From positions 42,277,115-42,341,114 of the forward strand of contig NC_045138.2 of assembly GCF_008831285.2 (NCBI RefSeq): 64,000 bases of DNA, in the 5' to 3' direction. The position numbers were made by a program, and so were the translations under genes. Below, in pieces: positions 22,700 to 33,164 of the stretch (positions are counted from its first letter, which is position 1; the number at the start of each line of letters is the position of its first letter). Below the pieces are notes generated by a model that did not search any database, had not been told where the DNA came from, and saw nothing but the letters and a program-made list of their open reading frames with translations. The DNA comes from Nymphaea colorata. Taxonomy: Eukaryota; Streptophyta; Magnoliopsida; Nymphaeales; Nymphaeaceae.

Positions 22700-23215
22700 G
22701 AGATCGGTGGTACCCCGGTAGCCATCTTCTTATTTATAAGCATCTTCATTGCTTGAAAGTTCACATGGCCAAGACGAGCATGCCACAACCATGCCGGATC
22801 ATTGAGGTTTGCTACGAGGCACACTGGCCTTGCAATCTACAACTCGATGCGGTAGAGACGATTCAGTGTGCATCTCACCTTCATGATCAACTACCATGGA
22901 TTTTTGACGAACACCTCCAGTTCATCTTCATCCATAACCACCTTGTGGCCTGCCTCGGTGAGTTGCCTGAGACTCACGATGTTGCTATGAAGCTTCAGGA
23001 TATAATATAATTCATAGAGCAACCACTGATCATCATTTTTGCATCTAAAAAGAATTGAACCCTTACCCATGATCTACATCGATGAGCCATCGTCGAACTT
23101 TACCTTTCCGGTGATTGCCTCGTCCAACTTGCGAAACTTGACCTTGTCTCCAATCATGTGATCGCTAGCACCCTTATCCAGGTACCACACATCGATAGTT
23201 TCCATGTCATGCTTG
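22700..23215 (-). pseudogene. Copia protease and pre-integrase region
   Basis: Minus-strand translation near 23145-23195 gives VWYLDKGASDHMIGDK, aligning with the copia protease core LDSGASDHM but with lysine in place of the serine next to the catalytic aspartate. The GAG-pre-integrase region follows down to about 22700, where the hAT element interrupts it. It is not expected to be active as it stands. Confidence 0.7.
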
Positions 23216-23274
23216 GTCTCGTGCAGTTTCGGCCATACCTACTCTTCATTCAGTAGGGCAGCATCCTGCCGATT

Positions 23275-24330
23275 CTACCATTCTGGTCGTTCAAGTGCTG
23301 CAGACACCACTTCTTTCAACTCTGCAAGTAACAGGGTAGGCTCGGTGTCGTCATCTTGTGTGAGATGCACCTCCTCTTTCTTCTTGGGAGCCTTGCAATG
23401 GTTCGCGTAATGCCCCAATTCATTGCAGTTGAAGCAACAGATGTGACTCTTGTCACGACCATCGCCCTCAGAGCCACCTACTATGTCTTTGAGTGGGAAG
23501 TCGTTGCGTCTGTCTCTGCTGCGCCCTCTATCGCGTCCACAACCACCCCGGCTGTGAACCCCTCCTTTCCCGTGAACCTTCTCATTTCGGGTCAATGATG
23601 GGTCGCTGCCGCTTCTTTTCTGCTATGCCTCCCATTCAGCCTGAGTGAAACGTAATTGAGCATCGCCGTTGCCACATATACCAAATGCTCAGGGATGAGA
23701 GCATTCTTCATAGGTCTTGAGTTGTCCCATGGCCTCTTCAAACAACATAGTGTCGAGGTCACAAAATTGCTCTATACTGGCGATTACGCTAAGAAATCGA
23801 TTTGAAATGGTGTCAAATAGCTTCTTCACCAGGGCGGCGTTGCTTAGGGTTCCCTCCAGGTTGGCATACTTGACGGACATCCCGGTGAGCCTGCCCGCAT
23901 ACTGATCCAATGATTCTCCTTCCTGCATTCGCATGGCGCCAAAGACGCTCTTCAATGTTTGTAGACGGGCATTCATCACACGATTTGCCCTGACGAATCT
24001 CGTCTTAAGGCAACCCCAGACCTCCTTCGCCGTCGCCTTTTTCGCCACCTGCATTAGGAGATCTTTTGGGAGGGCTTGGAGAAGATGCGACGTCGCCTTC
24101 TTGTCCTTCCTCGTGTCGATAGCCATTCCGGTTACCGGCTCGACTACCTCCTAGATGCGTTGATCCTCTATCATGGCCTGGACCCTAATTACCCAGTTGC
24201 TATAGTTGGTTGTCGTGAGTTGGGGATAATGGAACGTCCCATTGGCGATCTCCTACACTACCTCAGTTCTGATGATCGACATCGGCTTGAATCGAGGGAG
24301 CTTTGGCATACAGCCTGGAAGCTCTGATAC
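23275..24330 (-). pseudogene. Copia gag with zinc knuckle
   Basis: The main open part, 24126-23689, carries typical copia capsid sequence (AKEVWGCLKTRF; then LDQYAGRLTGMSVKYANLEG). A second part, 23595-23275, carries a basic arginine/glycine-rich stretch and a CX2CX4HX4C knuckle, CFNCNELGHYANHC, for packaging RNA. The probable N-terminus lies near 24315, since the first part has readable sequence upstream of its first methionine. At least one in-frame stop upstream and a break near 23600-23690 make it a pseudogene, but a well-preserved one. Confidence 0.85.
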
Positions 24331-24332
24331 CA
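24321..24332 (-). other. Copia primer-binding site
   Basis: The plus strand reads GCTCTGATACCA, the complement of TGGTATCAGAGC, which pairs with the 3' end of initiator methionine tRNA. It lies two bases inside the 5' LTR, fixing the element's orientation as minus. Confidence 0.92.
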
Positions 24333-24334
24333 AA

Positions 24335-24798
24335 TGTTGGCGAACTCCCTTAATTCACACTCAATCGCCTCTTTTTTTGATAAGGCAAAATGAGGAGGAG
24401 AGGCTGCAACGCACCAAGGAGGGAATGCATAAGTGCAGAGTATGACAAGGGCAGAGAGAGAGAGTACAAGGACGGCAGGGGAGAGAGAGAGAGAGCAAGA
24501 GAGAGAGAGAGGAGGTGAACCACACCACAGCAAAAAAAACTTTTTTCTTCTCTTCTTTTTTTTTGGCGTGCTCTTCTCTACGACTTACTTAACGCTAAAA
24601 AAGGAAACATCATTTAAAGAAAACAAAAAATAAAAAAACTAAAACTTGACCCTCAAGTTAGTAACCCCGGGTCTTTTCTCATGATCTCCTCCACTTAGCT
24701 AGAATCTCGCACCATTTTCTTCATTTCTCTTTAACCACCCATGATCATGGGAACTGCACACACATTGTCACGTTCTCCATGACAAGAGTAGACCAACA
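24335..24798 (-). repeat. 5' LTR of the copia element
   Basis: Partner of the LTR at 14249. It begins TGTTGGCGAACTCCC and ends in GACCAACA immediately before CTATG. It contains GA-rich microsatellite sequence near 24453-24510. Confidence 0.9.
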
Positions 24799-24904
24799 CT
24801 ATGCCCTTAGCCGACGTAAGGAGTGGAGGGCTTATTCAGTCTTTATGAAGGTTGTTACAATAATAACTTTTATAGAGCCGAACAGAAATAAATGAAGAAA
24901 TTAA

Positions 24905-26985
24905 TCATCTTCGCCTTTGGACTACCTTGCAAGGGGCACCATTTTCTATATATGCCCGGCACCTCTTGGAAGATGGTATATACGCAGAGTGATACATACA
25001 TAGACCACTCGTATCATTTGGGTCTCCTTGATGGCAACCCTTATATAATAAAACTCACCATTTTTGGTGTTGTTAGTTTGTCTATTATGAAGTCTGCTCC
25101 ATTATCACTTTACACGATTTTGAACACGAGATCCAAATTGAGTTACCACCACTGCACAAAATCGAGTTAAATAAGTGGAAGTTTCATATTTGAATTTCAT
25201 TAAGAAAACCAATGTAGCTCGAGTATAATCATGGACTATGGTAAGAAAAGACGTAAGAAAATAATGTGCTCTGGTGCATGATGGTGTAACATACTTCCCC
25301 CAAATATCACAATGGATCAAAGCAAAAACACAATTTGGCCTACTAACACTGACAGGAAAAGGTAAGTGAATTTCGCTTTATGATATGCATAGAAATTCAT
25401 GCCTACAAATAATAATATCCTTGTTCAAAGAAATAGTTTTATCAAAAGAGGATATTCAAGTCTCATATGCCAAATATGGCACGAGCTACTGATAAAGTAT
25501 GAGAAGTAGAAGGTAAAATGAAATTGTACAATCCGCTGCTTAGTCTACCCACATAATTGACTTCCACATTAAACGGTCCTGAAAAACTTAAGAGGATGGA
25601 AGAAAAACAGCAGCACAATTAGATGTTTGGGTAAGTTTTGGCACAGATAAAAGGTTATATTTAAGATCTGGAACATATAGCACATTTTTGAAAAAAAATA
25701 TTGGAATTTAGCAAAACGGATCCTTCATGGGTCACTATAGTTTGATGGCCATTAGGAAGGTTGATGTTGCATGGTTTGAGCAGATTTCTAACATCAATCA
25801 GCAGACAAAATTGGGGATTCAGTGTCAATGACCCAATTGATGAAATTATATTATCTGCAGCTGGCTTAGCTTCAAGATTTAACCAAGAAGCTAGTTGACC
25901 AAGTTGATACTCAGTTAGCTTGCAATAAGATAGATTTGGCATTAGTTGCATTTGCTGACATCCCACCTTGTGATTTTTTTGAATTTTTAGAAGCCACCCA
26001 AGCGTTTGGGTGGTTTGGAGGATAACCATGTAGAGAATAGTAGTGTGATTTGGTGTGACTCAACATTCCACAACGATCACATTTTGGGCCGGTCTATTCT
26101 GATATTTTGGTCCTCCTTTGTGCTGCACATTTTTGTTATGAAAAAGTAGATGTTTTTGTTGCAAGAGCTACACTATCAATACTAGACATTTGAGGAGCAA
26201 GAAGGCGTTGTGTTTCCTCTTCGTGCAGAGTAAACTTGATTAATATTTGGCAGTGGTTCTATAGTCGATATAAGACTGCAAACACCACTAAAGGATTCAC
26301 GCAGACCCATTAAAAACTGACATACTTTCTCACGGTCTTGACAACAAGTAAATACTTTGAAGGCAACCCCGTACCTGCAGGAACGGTACAGTACGAAGCA
26401 AGTTCATGCCATAAACTCTTCAAGACAGTATAATGAGCAGCTAATGAGGTCCACTCTTGACGTAAATTAGAGATTTTCTTCTTCAACTGGTAAATTTTGA
26501 CACCATTACCTTGACAAAAACACTCTTGTAAATAACTCTAGACCTCCTTGGCTTCACTTACATGTATCACGCTGTGAGCAATCTCCTTGGCTAATGAGTT
26601 AATCAGCCAAGAATGCACCAAAGTCATTGCAACGGACCCAGGTTTGGTACTAGGCACTAGTAGCATCAGGTTTGGTGATGGATTCGTCAACTAAGCTTAA
26701 CTTGTTCTTGACACTCAATGCCATTTTCAATGCACATCTCCATGTAGAATAATTGTTCCCCGTAAATGGAGTTGACACGAGCACTGCTCTTGGATTATCT
26801 GAATGGTACAGGAAGAAGGGAGATGAGTGTCCCCTAAATCATTACTGATTGGTTGGAGAAGAGGAAGTTTGCACAGCCATGGAAGAAGGACAATGGAAAG
26901 TTCTCTTATGCACAAGTTTTCTTTGATACAAAAAAGAATGGAGAGCAAAAGAGAAATATGTTTCCTTTGATTTTCACTCATGGGA
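24905..26985 (-). pseudogene. Ty1/copia gag-pol relic
   Basis: Minus strand. The gag start lies near 26985 with the LTGNNYSTW-like copia motif about 26735-26760, followed by diverged gag. A linker and protease region lies at 26029-25661 (LLNSNIFFQKCAIC resembles the copia pre-integrase segment). An integrase start lies at 25320-25105 (HCDIWGKYVTPS, then FLTIVHDYTRATLVFLMK). Reverse transcriptase is absent; this side ends near 24905, close to the target site of the neighbouring copia insertion. Many stops. No LTRs were found. Confidence 0.75.
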
Positions 26986-27202
26986 AGAGTTACAATTCTA
27001 TATAAGAATGATTCACAAGATCCACAATTTTTGGGATTATGGAGAGATCATAGGATAAAATAAAGAAGGTTACAACAATAACAAATATATGGAATAGAAA
27101 ACATCCGTTCTTGCAATTTTCCTTATATCTACAATAAATGATAATTATCTGATAACGATGTTTCAAAATTTTTGGAAGAATGAGGAAATTCGCCGAGAAT
27201 AG

Positions 27203-28190
27203 AACCTTTTCTGGCAGCAATGTTCTTCAAGTGAAGAGTTTCACTACTATGTTGATTGGACTTCAGTTTCCCAGCTAGTGAACAAGAAACAAAAAAATGA
27301 AACTGTGGCAGGTAGAACAATTGATCGAAGACAATTGGAGACTTCCAAAAAAGCTGAACAAGTTGAAAAACCTATGGGCTGGGTTGTTGGGCATCCCAGT
27401 GCATGGACACCGGGCTTGGCCTTCCCTATTTTATTTGGCTTTTATGCTCACCACAAGATTACTGGAATGGCATTAGGTCCATGCTGCATATTTGATGTAC
27501 TTGGGATTATTGAGTTTGTGAATACTTTTTGGCCATTGACTAGGGGGCGTGGGTTCAGTTTGGGTGCAAACTTGTGGTTGTTTGACTTAGCAATTCAAGA
27601 ACATTACTTGGCCTACTTGGATGATAGGGGTAGAAGGGGCTAGAGATGACTTCTTATTTCTTTTGGAGAACAAGGCATGCTCTTGGTCCCTCAAATCTGG
27701 TCTCGAGTACCGAGCTCATTACACAAGTGATGTTGGTATAAGGTCTCAATGTACTAGGAGGGTGTTATATTTACATGCAACAAAGCTAGCTTCAATAAAT
27801 ATAAGCTTTTACTGACGTGAGGGGCAGGAAGGTTATAAATCTAAAATCGTTCCTGACACAATTGAGCATGCATCATTGAAAGAGTCTGTGAAAGAGTTTC
27901 ATGGGCATGCACCAAGTGCCATGTCAGTATATACTGGCTTTTGAGGAGCATAAAAAATCCATGCTTTTTACCAATACAACTGCGAACTATCAAAACTGAT
28001 CCTTCATGTTAGAGGTTTACCGACACTTTGTAAGGTACATGTCGGTAGATGCAAGCTTTTCTACTGATGCATTCTGGAGCAACATTAGAAATGTCGAGCC
28101 TTTGTTGAAGGAGCATTACTGATACGGTGGTGACTGCATCAATTCATGTGGGTTTTTGCCAATCTGGATGCACAAATGTTACAAAAGATC
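27203..28190 (+). pseudogene. Unrecognised decayed coding sequence
   Basis: A plus-strand frame is open from 27203 to 27643 (about 146 codons) with mixed, non-repetitive protein-like composition. It includes MGWVVGHPSAWTPGLAFP and ANLWLFDLAIQEHYLAYLDD. A second frame takes over near 27621 (GLEYRAHYTSDVGIRSQC) in a way that suggests a frameshift, and coding-like text continues with stops towards 28190 (RYMSVDASFSTDAFWSN). I recognise no domain. It could be a degraded host-gene fragment or an unfamiliar transposon gene. It starts directly right of a copia gag relic, but orientation and style differ. Confidence 0.4.
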
Positions 28191-29581
28191 ACTGAGAAAA
28201 TAATACATGTTAAACATCTTAAATATCATACATTAATTGATGAACATTAGTCCCAAACCATCATGTGAAAGTAGACTTGACATGATTATGATTTTCACAA
28301 GAGAAGAACATGTATACCCACAATCTTATATGAAAAAGGAACTTCACTCTTTTTCTCTCAGTGAACGCTCTAACAACAAAGTATCTTAATTTTCTTAACC
28401 TATCCCTATTTATATATGCATGTATAGCCATATCCCTACCAGACTACTCTCAATTTAAGAGTGAGAGTGGTTACAATCAATTTTGTTAAGTGTGACGAGG
28501 CGAAATGATGAATTAAGCCTGTAAAACGATGTGTTAAGCCTGTAAAGCAAGGCATAGCCAACGAGGTGTAATAAAGCATAAGAAATGTCTAGAAAAAAAA
28601 AAACGATTTATAGAAAAATGAGATGGGGAGAGAGAGAGACTGGGGGTTGCCACCGACTTCGGTGGCCTATCTCCAATGGGTACACATGAGGTGGCTGGTG
28701 AATCACTGATCAAAGAGCAAATTTTTGGAGAGATTCTTCATCGATCTAGGAGAAAGATAGTGAAACCCTTGCTCTGCAAATGTGGAGTTGCTTTGGGTGG
28801 AAAAATACTGCTTTTTTATACTTGACAGGGTGTGGCTTGTTTTAACGTGTAAAACTGAGCCGAATCAATGTTAAGACTTGGTGTTTCGTAATATATCACC
28901 ACCACAAAGAGGATCAAACCAGACCTGGATGATCCCTATCTGAGCCAGAATTTCACCGATCCAGATCATCCAAACTCGATTATTTTGTAGATAAGGCCTG
29001 AATGGATCAAGGCTTGGATTGTGACCATCTTTTATGTCTGATCCAATCCAACGTGGATGATTTTCATAGTTATCTTGGTGCACCCATTTGCCAACTATAG
29101 TTCCACCAACATAAAGTTGACAGTTTAACCAACCCTCAAAAAATTGACTTGTAACGATAATAACAATCTGCCATCATTGCATTCAAGTCCTATAGCAACC
29201 CATTCAAATTGTTAACAAAAAGATAAAACTTCTCGTTTGTCTATGGCCTTTGAGAGAGAGGAATACTGATTGTTTTTCCATTTGAGAGGTCCAAGAAAGC
29301 CTAAATCGAAGTCGAAAGTAAAAATCTCTGTTTGGCATATTCTAAGATCTGTAACCTCCTTTCTACAAGAGCAAAAATCTTCTTCATGTTCCATTGCAAA
29401 AATATGCTAAGGCATGTCCAGATGAAATGGAGGGACCAATACATATCAATCGATTTGTTCATTTATGCATCAAATTTGAATTCGCTATTAAGCAAGCCCA
29501 TTTTTTGAAAGAAACATTTCCTTCTTTGTCCTCCTTGCTTATTGACACTTCGATGAATTGAGTCATACAATCCTAAGTACT
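28191..29581. other. No recognisable gene
   Basis: AT-rich DNA with a GA run near 28628-28640 and a block near 28880-29060 repeating GATCCAGATCATCCAA-like phrases. Short minus-strand frames at 28871-29083 and 29212-29394 lack any family signal. Confidence 0.5.
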
Positions 29582-30144
29582 ATTAAGAAATGTCAAAAAT
29601 CAAAGTTGATCGTATTAAGAAATGTCAAAAATCAAAATTGATCCATATGTTTTTCTTTTGGTGCAATATTTGCTTTTATTTATTAGCATTGCCATGGAAA
29701 TATTCCTGATATTAAATTAACCCAAATAACTTAAGAATGGAATGTGGCTAAAGTAGTCTGATTTGTACGCAATGAATTTTAGGTAAGAACATATATGTAA
29801 GTAACTTTGCAGCGTTAACACATCAGGACTTTTAAATTATAAGGAGCTATTTTTTTGTGGTTTAAAAGTTTTAGCTATTTTAAAAATCTTAATTGATCCA
29901 TATGTTTTTCTTTTGGTGCAATATTTGCTTTTATTTATTAGCATTGCCATGGAAATATTCCTGATGAAATTAACCCAAATAACTTAAGGATGGAATGTGG
30001 CTAAAGTAGTCTGATTTGTACGCAATGAATTTTAGGTAAGAACATACATTTAAGTAACTTTGCAGCGGTAACACATCAGGACTTTTAAAATATAAGGAGC
30101 TATTTTTTGTGGTTTAAAAGTTTTAGCTATTTTAAAAATCTTAG
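29582..30144. repeat. 255-bp direct tandem duplication, with a 32-bp duplication at its left
   Basis: The phrase ATCCATATGTTTTTCTTTTG starts at 29641 and again at 29896, and similarity continues for about 250 bp through GCATTGCCATGGAAATATTC and TACGCAATGAATTTTAGGTA. Differences are few. Just left, ATTAAGAAATGTCAAAAATC is duplicated with period 32 (29582 and 29614). The whole lies downstream of the RhoGDI 3' end and is non-coding. Confidence 0.92.
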
Positions 30145-31077
30145 CAAGGACATATAACCTACCTCATGGTACAAATAAATTATTTATGCGGAAGCCTTAC
30201 TGAATGAGATTCTGAAAATTTCATTTGTACTGTGTCAAGTCTAGAAATTGATCTTGTCAAAAAGCCTTGAACAACAAAGTGGTATATTTTAACCTAAATC
30301 TAATATTTAGTTAAGAAATATGATTTTCTTGAACATGAAACAAAGAAAAAAATAATGGTAGATTCTCTAAACTTATGAACATATTGTGGTAAGCATGTAA
30401 CTAATTCTTACTTGCATCGTTCCATTCATACAATTTCTTAGCCTATAAAAGTCCTGAACTTTTTGGTATTAAATTAAAACATAAAGTAGTTTGAAGAATA
30501 ATATGATTTGTCCTTGTAATTCTTTCAATGCAACCATAGTCACATCATTAAATTTCAAAGAGCTAATTTGATTATTATTTGTTGTCTCCAGACCCTCACA
30601 TCTTTCTACAAATAAATCATCTTGGTAGATGACCCCAAATAACAACCATGTAAATAAGGACCCAAAAAAAGTCCAAAACAATGATGCATCAGAAAAAGTA
30701 AATCAAATTCCAGATGTCCCAATATATTCTAGCCAGTACATTCACAAATTAATTGAAAATGTAATTAAATATAATATACATGTAAAACTGAAGAAAAACC
30801 CACACATTGATGTCTCTTCTCTGTCCATCTTTGCTTTGACTACTGTGGAGTGACGAATATGAATTGCTTTTGCAACAACCAATTGCAGAATGAAAAGGTC
30901 AACTCCTCCTTTCACTTAAAATCATACTAGTCGCTGATTGCAAGGTCCTTTCTGAAGTCATTTGTGCAGGTACTGCTTTCTGTCAGTATAACATACATGA
31001 AGATTCATAATCTGTATTACTGCCAGCTAACTTGGAAGGAAAAGAACTTTGACAGGCACACTTACGGCCAACTAGTT

Positions 31078-33128
31078 TCATGGACTTGATCGCCAGTCTT
31101 TTTTTATGGCAAACGTGTAGTTGATCTCTAAGTGACACTTCTTGTCATCATCTACAAACTGAGAAATTATTTCTAAGTCGTTAGCTTGATGATTTATTAT
31201 AGACCAGCCAATCCCCTCCAAATGTTTGCCAAGGCGTTAGGTGCCAGTCTTATAATTACATCGTTGATCTACTTTATGATGCTGGTGTGCCAAAATCTAA
31301 TATAAAATATGAAATTGAAATTAAATTAATTAATGATAAACATTGACAAGTAACTTCACCTTTGATCTCGCTGAATACGTTCCTCTAGCAAAAATTCCAG
31401 AAGGTGTAACCTCTTCTGCCATCATGTATGTGTAAGGCTGTTGTTGGGGGCTAAATGTTCCGAGCATGATTTTTGTACTGACAACTAATTAAAATTTTCA
31501 ATTTAATTGTTAGAACTTTCCTCTGAAGAGAGAAAACTCATTTAATTTACGTGCAAGCAAAGTCAACAGTACTTTTGCAGCCAGCATGAGGGTAATCATG
31601 AACTACGAATTTTAAACTTCAATGATTGGCGACAACAGTCAAGAATCTTGAACTTCCTTAAGTTACTTCATTTCAATGTATAAACGAGACCTATGAATGG
31701 GTTTCATCCATTGTGAAAGGAAGGGTATAAAATGGCGAAATTTTTCTTGAGTATAATATGGTAACCTTGTTTTTCTCAAGAAAATCTCCACAAATTAAAA
31801 AAAAAAGCTAAAAAACTAACAATAAAATATGAAAATTATGAAAATAAAAATCTGGTAATTAAAAAAATATAAAAAACATGAAAAAAATGTAAAAAAATAA
31901 AAACTAGAATAAAATGTGAATGAAACATGTTTTTCATGTTTTTTCCATTTTTAAGACTTATTTTTAATGTTTTTCTCATATTTTTTTTTAAAATAAAATG
32001 TGTTTTCTGTGACAATGATTTCTTAATAAAGTTACTTATTCACCTGTTTCCAATATTCTATCCTCTCCTTTTCAGCTTCTCTGCTTTGTCTGCCTTAGCC
32101 ATAATAAATTCAGCTCTTTTTAGGATGTTATTTTTTGCTAAGCAGGTTATATACGCCACCCCTGTGCATGAGTTTTTTGGTGCATAGAAGTATGCAATGA
32201 CCAAAATATTTTCATTATAATGCCAAACAGAATCTTTTTTGTAAGGGTAAACAACAAGGATTTCAAAAGAAAAAGTCTAAAGTATCCTCTACTTTACAAA
32301 AAAACTCAAAAATACCACCATCTTCCTTTTGGTGCATACTTGTTGCAACTCAATCCCTTACATGTTTTTCGTAGCATCTCCCTCTACCTTCTCTTAAAAT
32401 CCGGCGTCAAATCAATCCCCTACATTTCGGCTGTTTTAGTTCTGTTTCAGAAAATATAAAAAAAAAATGAAAGCAAAAACGAAAACACTGTCTCCGCATA
32501 TATACCCTCGCCCTCTCATTCTTTGTAATTATCATAAAAGACGGTACTATCAACAACCATTGGACCTTCTTGAGAGAAATTGTAACGGCGGAGTTTACTT
32601 TAAAACCTGCGTAATCTGCAGACCCACATTTTATAAAACTAAGGGGATGTGAAAAACAAGTACAGGGTCGTGTTTTATATTGTCCAGGCCAGATTTATAA
32701 GCCGCAAAAGGGTAGCTGTTCGTGTTAAAGTCGCTCTATATCATCATCCATCATAAACGCGTGTTTACATTAATTCCTAGGATTTTGAATCATTTGGAAA
32801 ATCAAGCGCAACGTTTAAGCTTCGATCAAGTGTGGAAAACATTTTCATGATAAACATGATAACTATGAAACGTACATAATTACTTTTTATCAGTTGTCAA
32901 TAAAGTTAAGAATCAAGGCATGTAGGACTTGGCAACGCTGTTCTCAAGGCAGGGACAGAACTGCTCAACTTTAAGGAGAAAAAGAAGTCTTTAACCTTAC
33001 CTCAAAAATAGTTTTGATATAATTGAAGGGTAAGAACTATTCCTAAAAAACCATTTAAGAAATATAGTTTTATCTTATATAAATGATTACCTTTGCATGT
33101 ATATTTGTGTGTGAGAGATAGAGATCGC

Positions 33129-33164
<36 letters not shown>

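Larger units (their letters stand above)
14249..24798 (-). mobile_element. Ty1/copia LTR retrotransposon with both LTRs, split by a hAT element
   Basis: Minus-strand element. Its ends are TGTTGG at 14249 and CCAACA at 24798, and 5-bp target duplications CTATG lie on both sides (14244-14248 and 24799-24803). Order on the minus strand: 5' LTR (24335-24798), primer-binding site (24321-24332), gag, protease, integrase, reverse transcriptase, RNase H, polypurine tract (complement of 14701-14714), 3' LTR (14249 to about 14700). A 5.3-kb hAT element at 17384-22685 interrupts the integrase zinc-finger region. Without it and its duplication the copia element would be about 5.2 kb, a normal size. It inserted 477 bp beyond the NHX stop. 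Coding frames are broken in several places. Confidence 0.92.
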
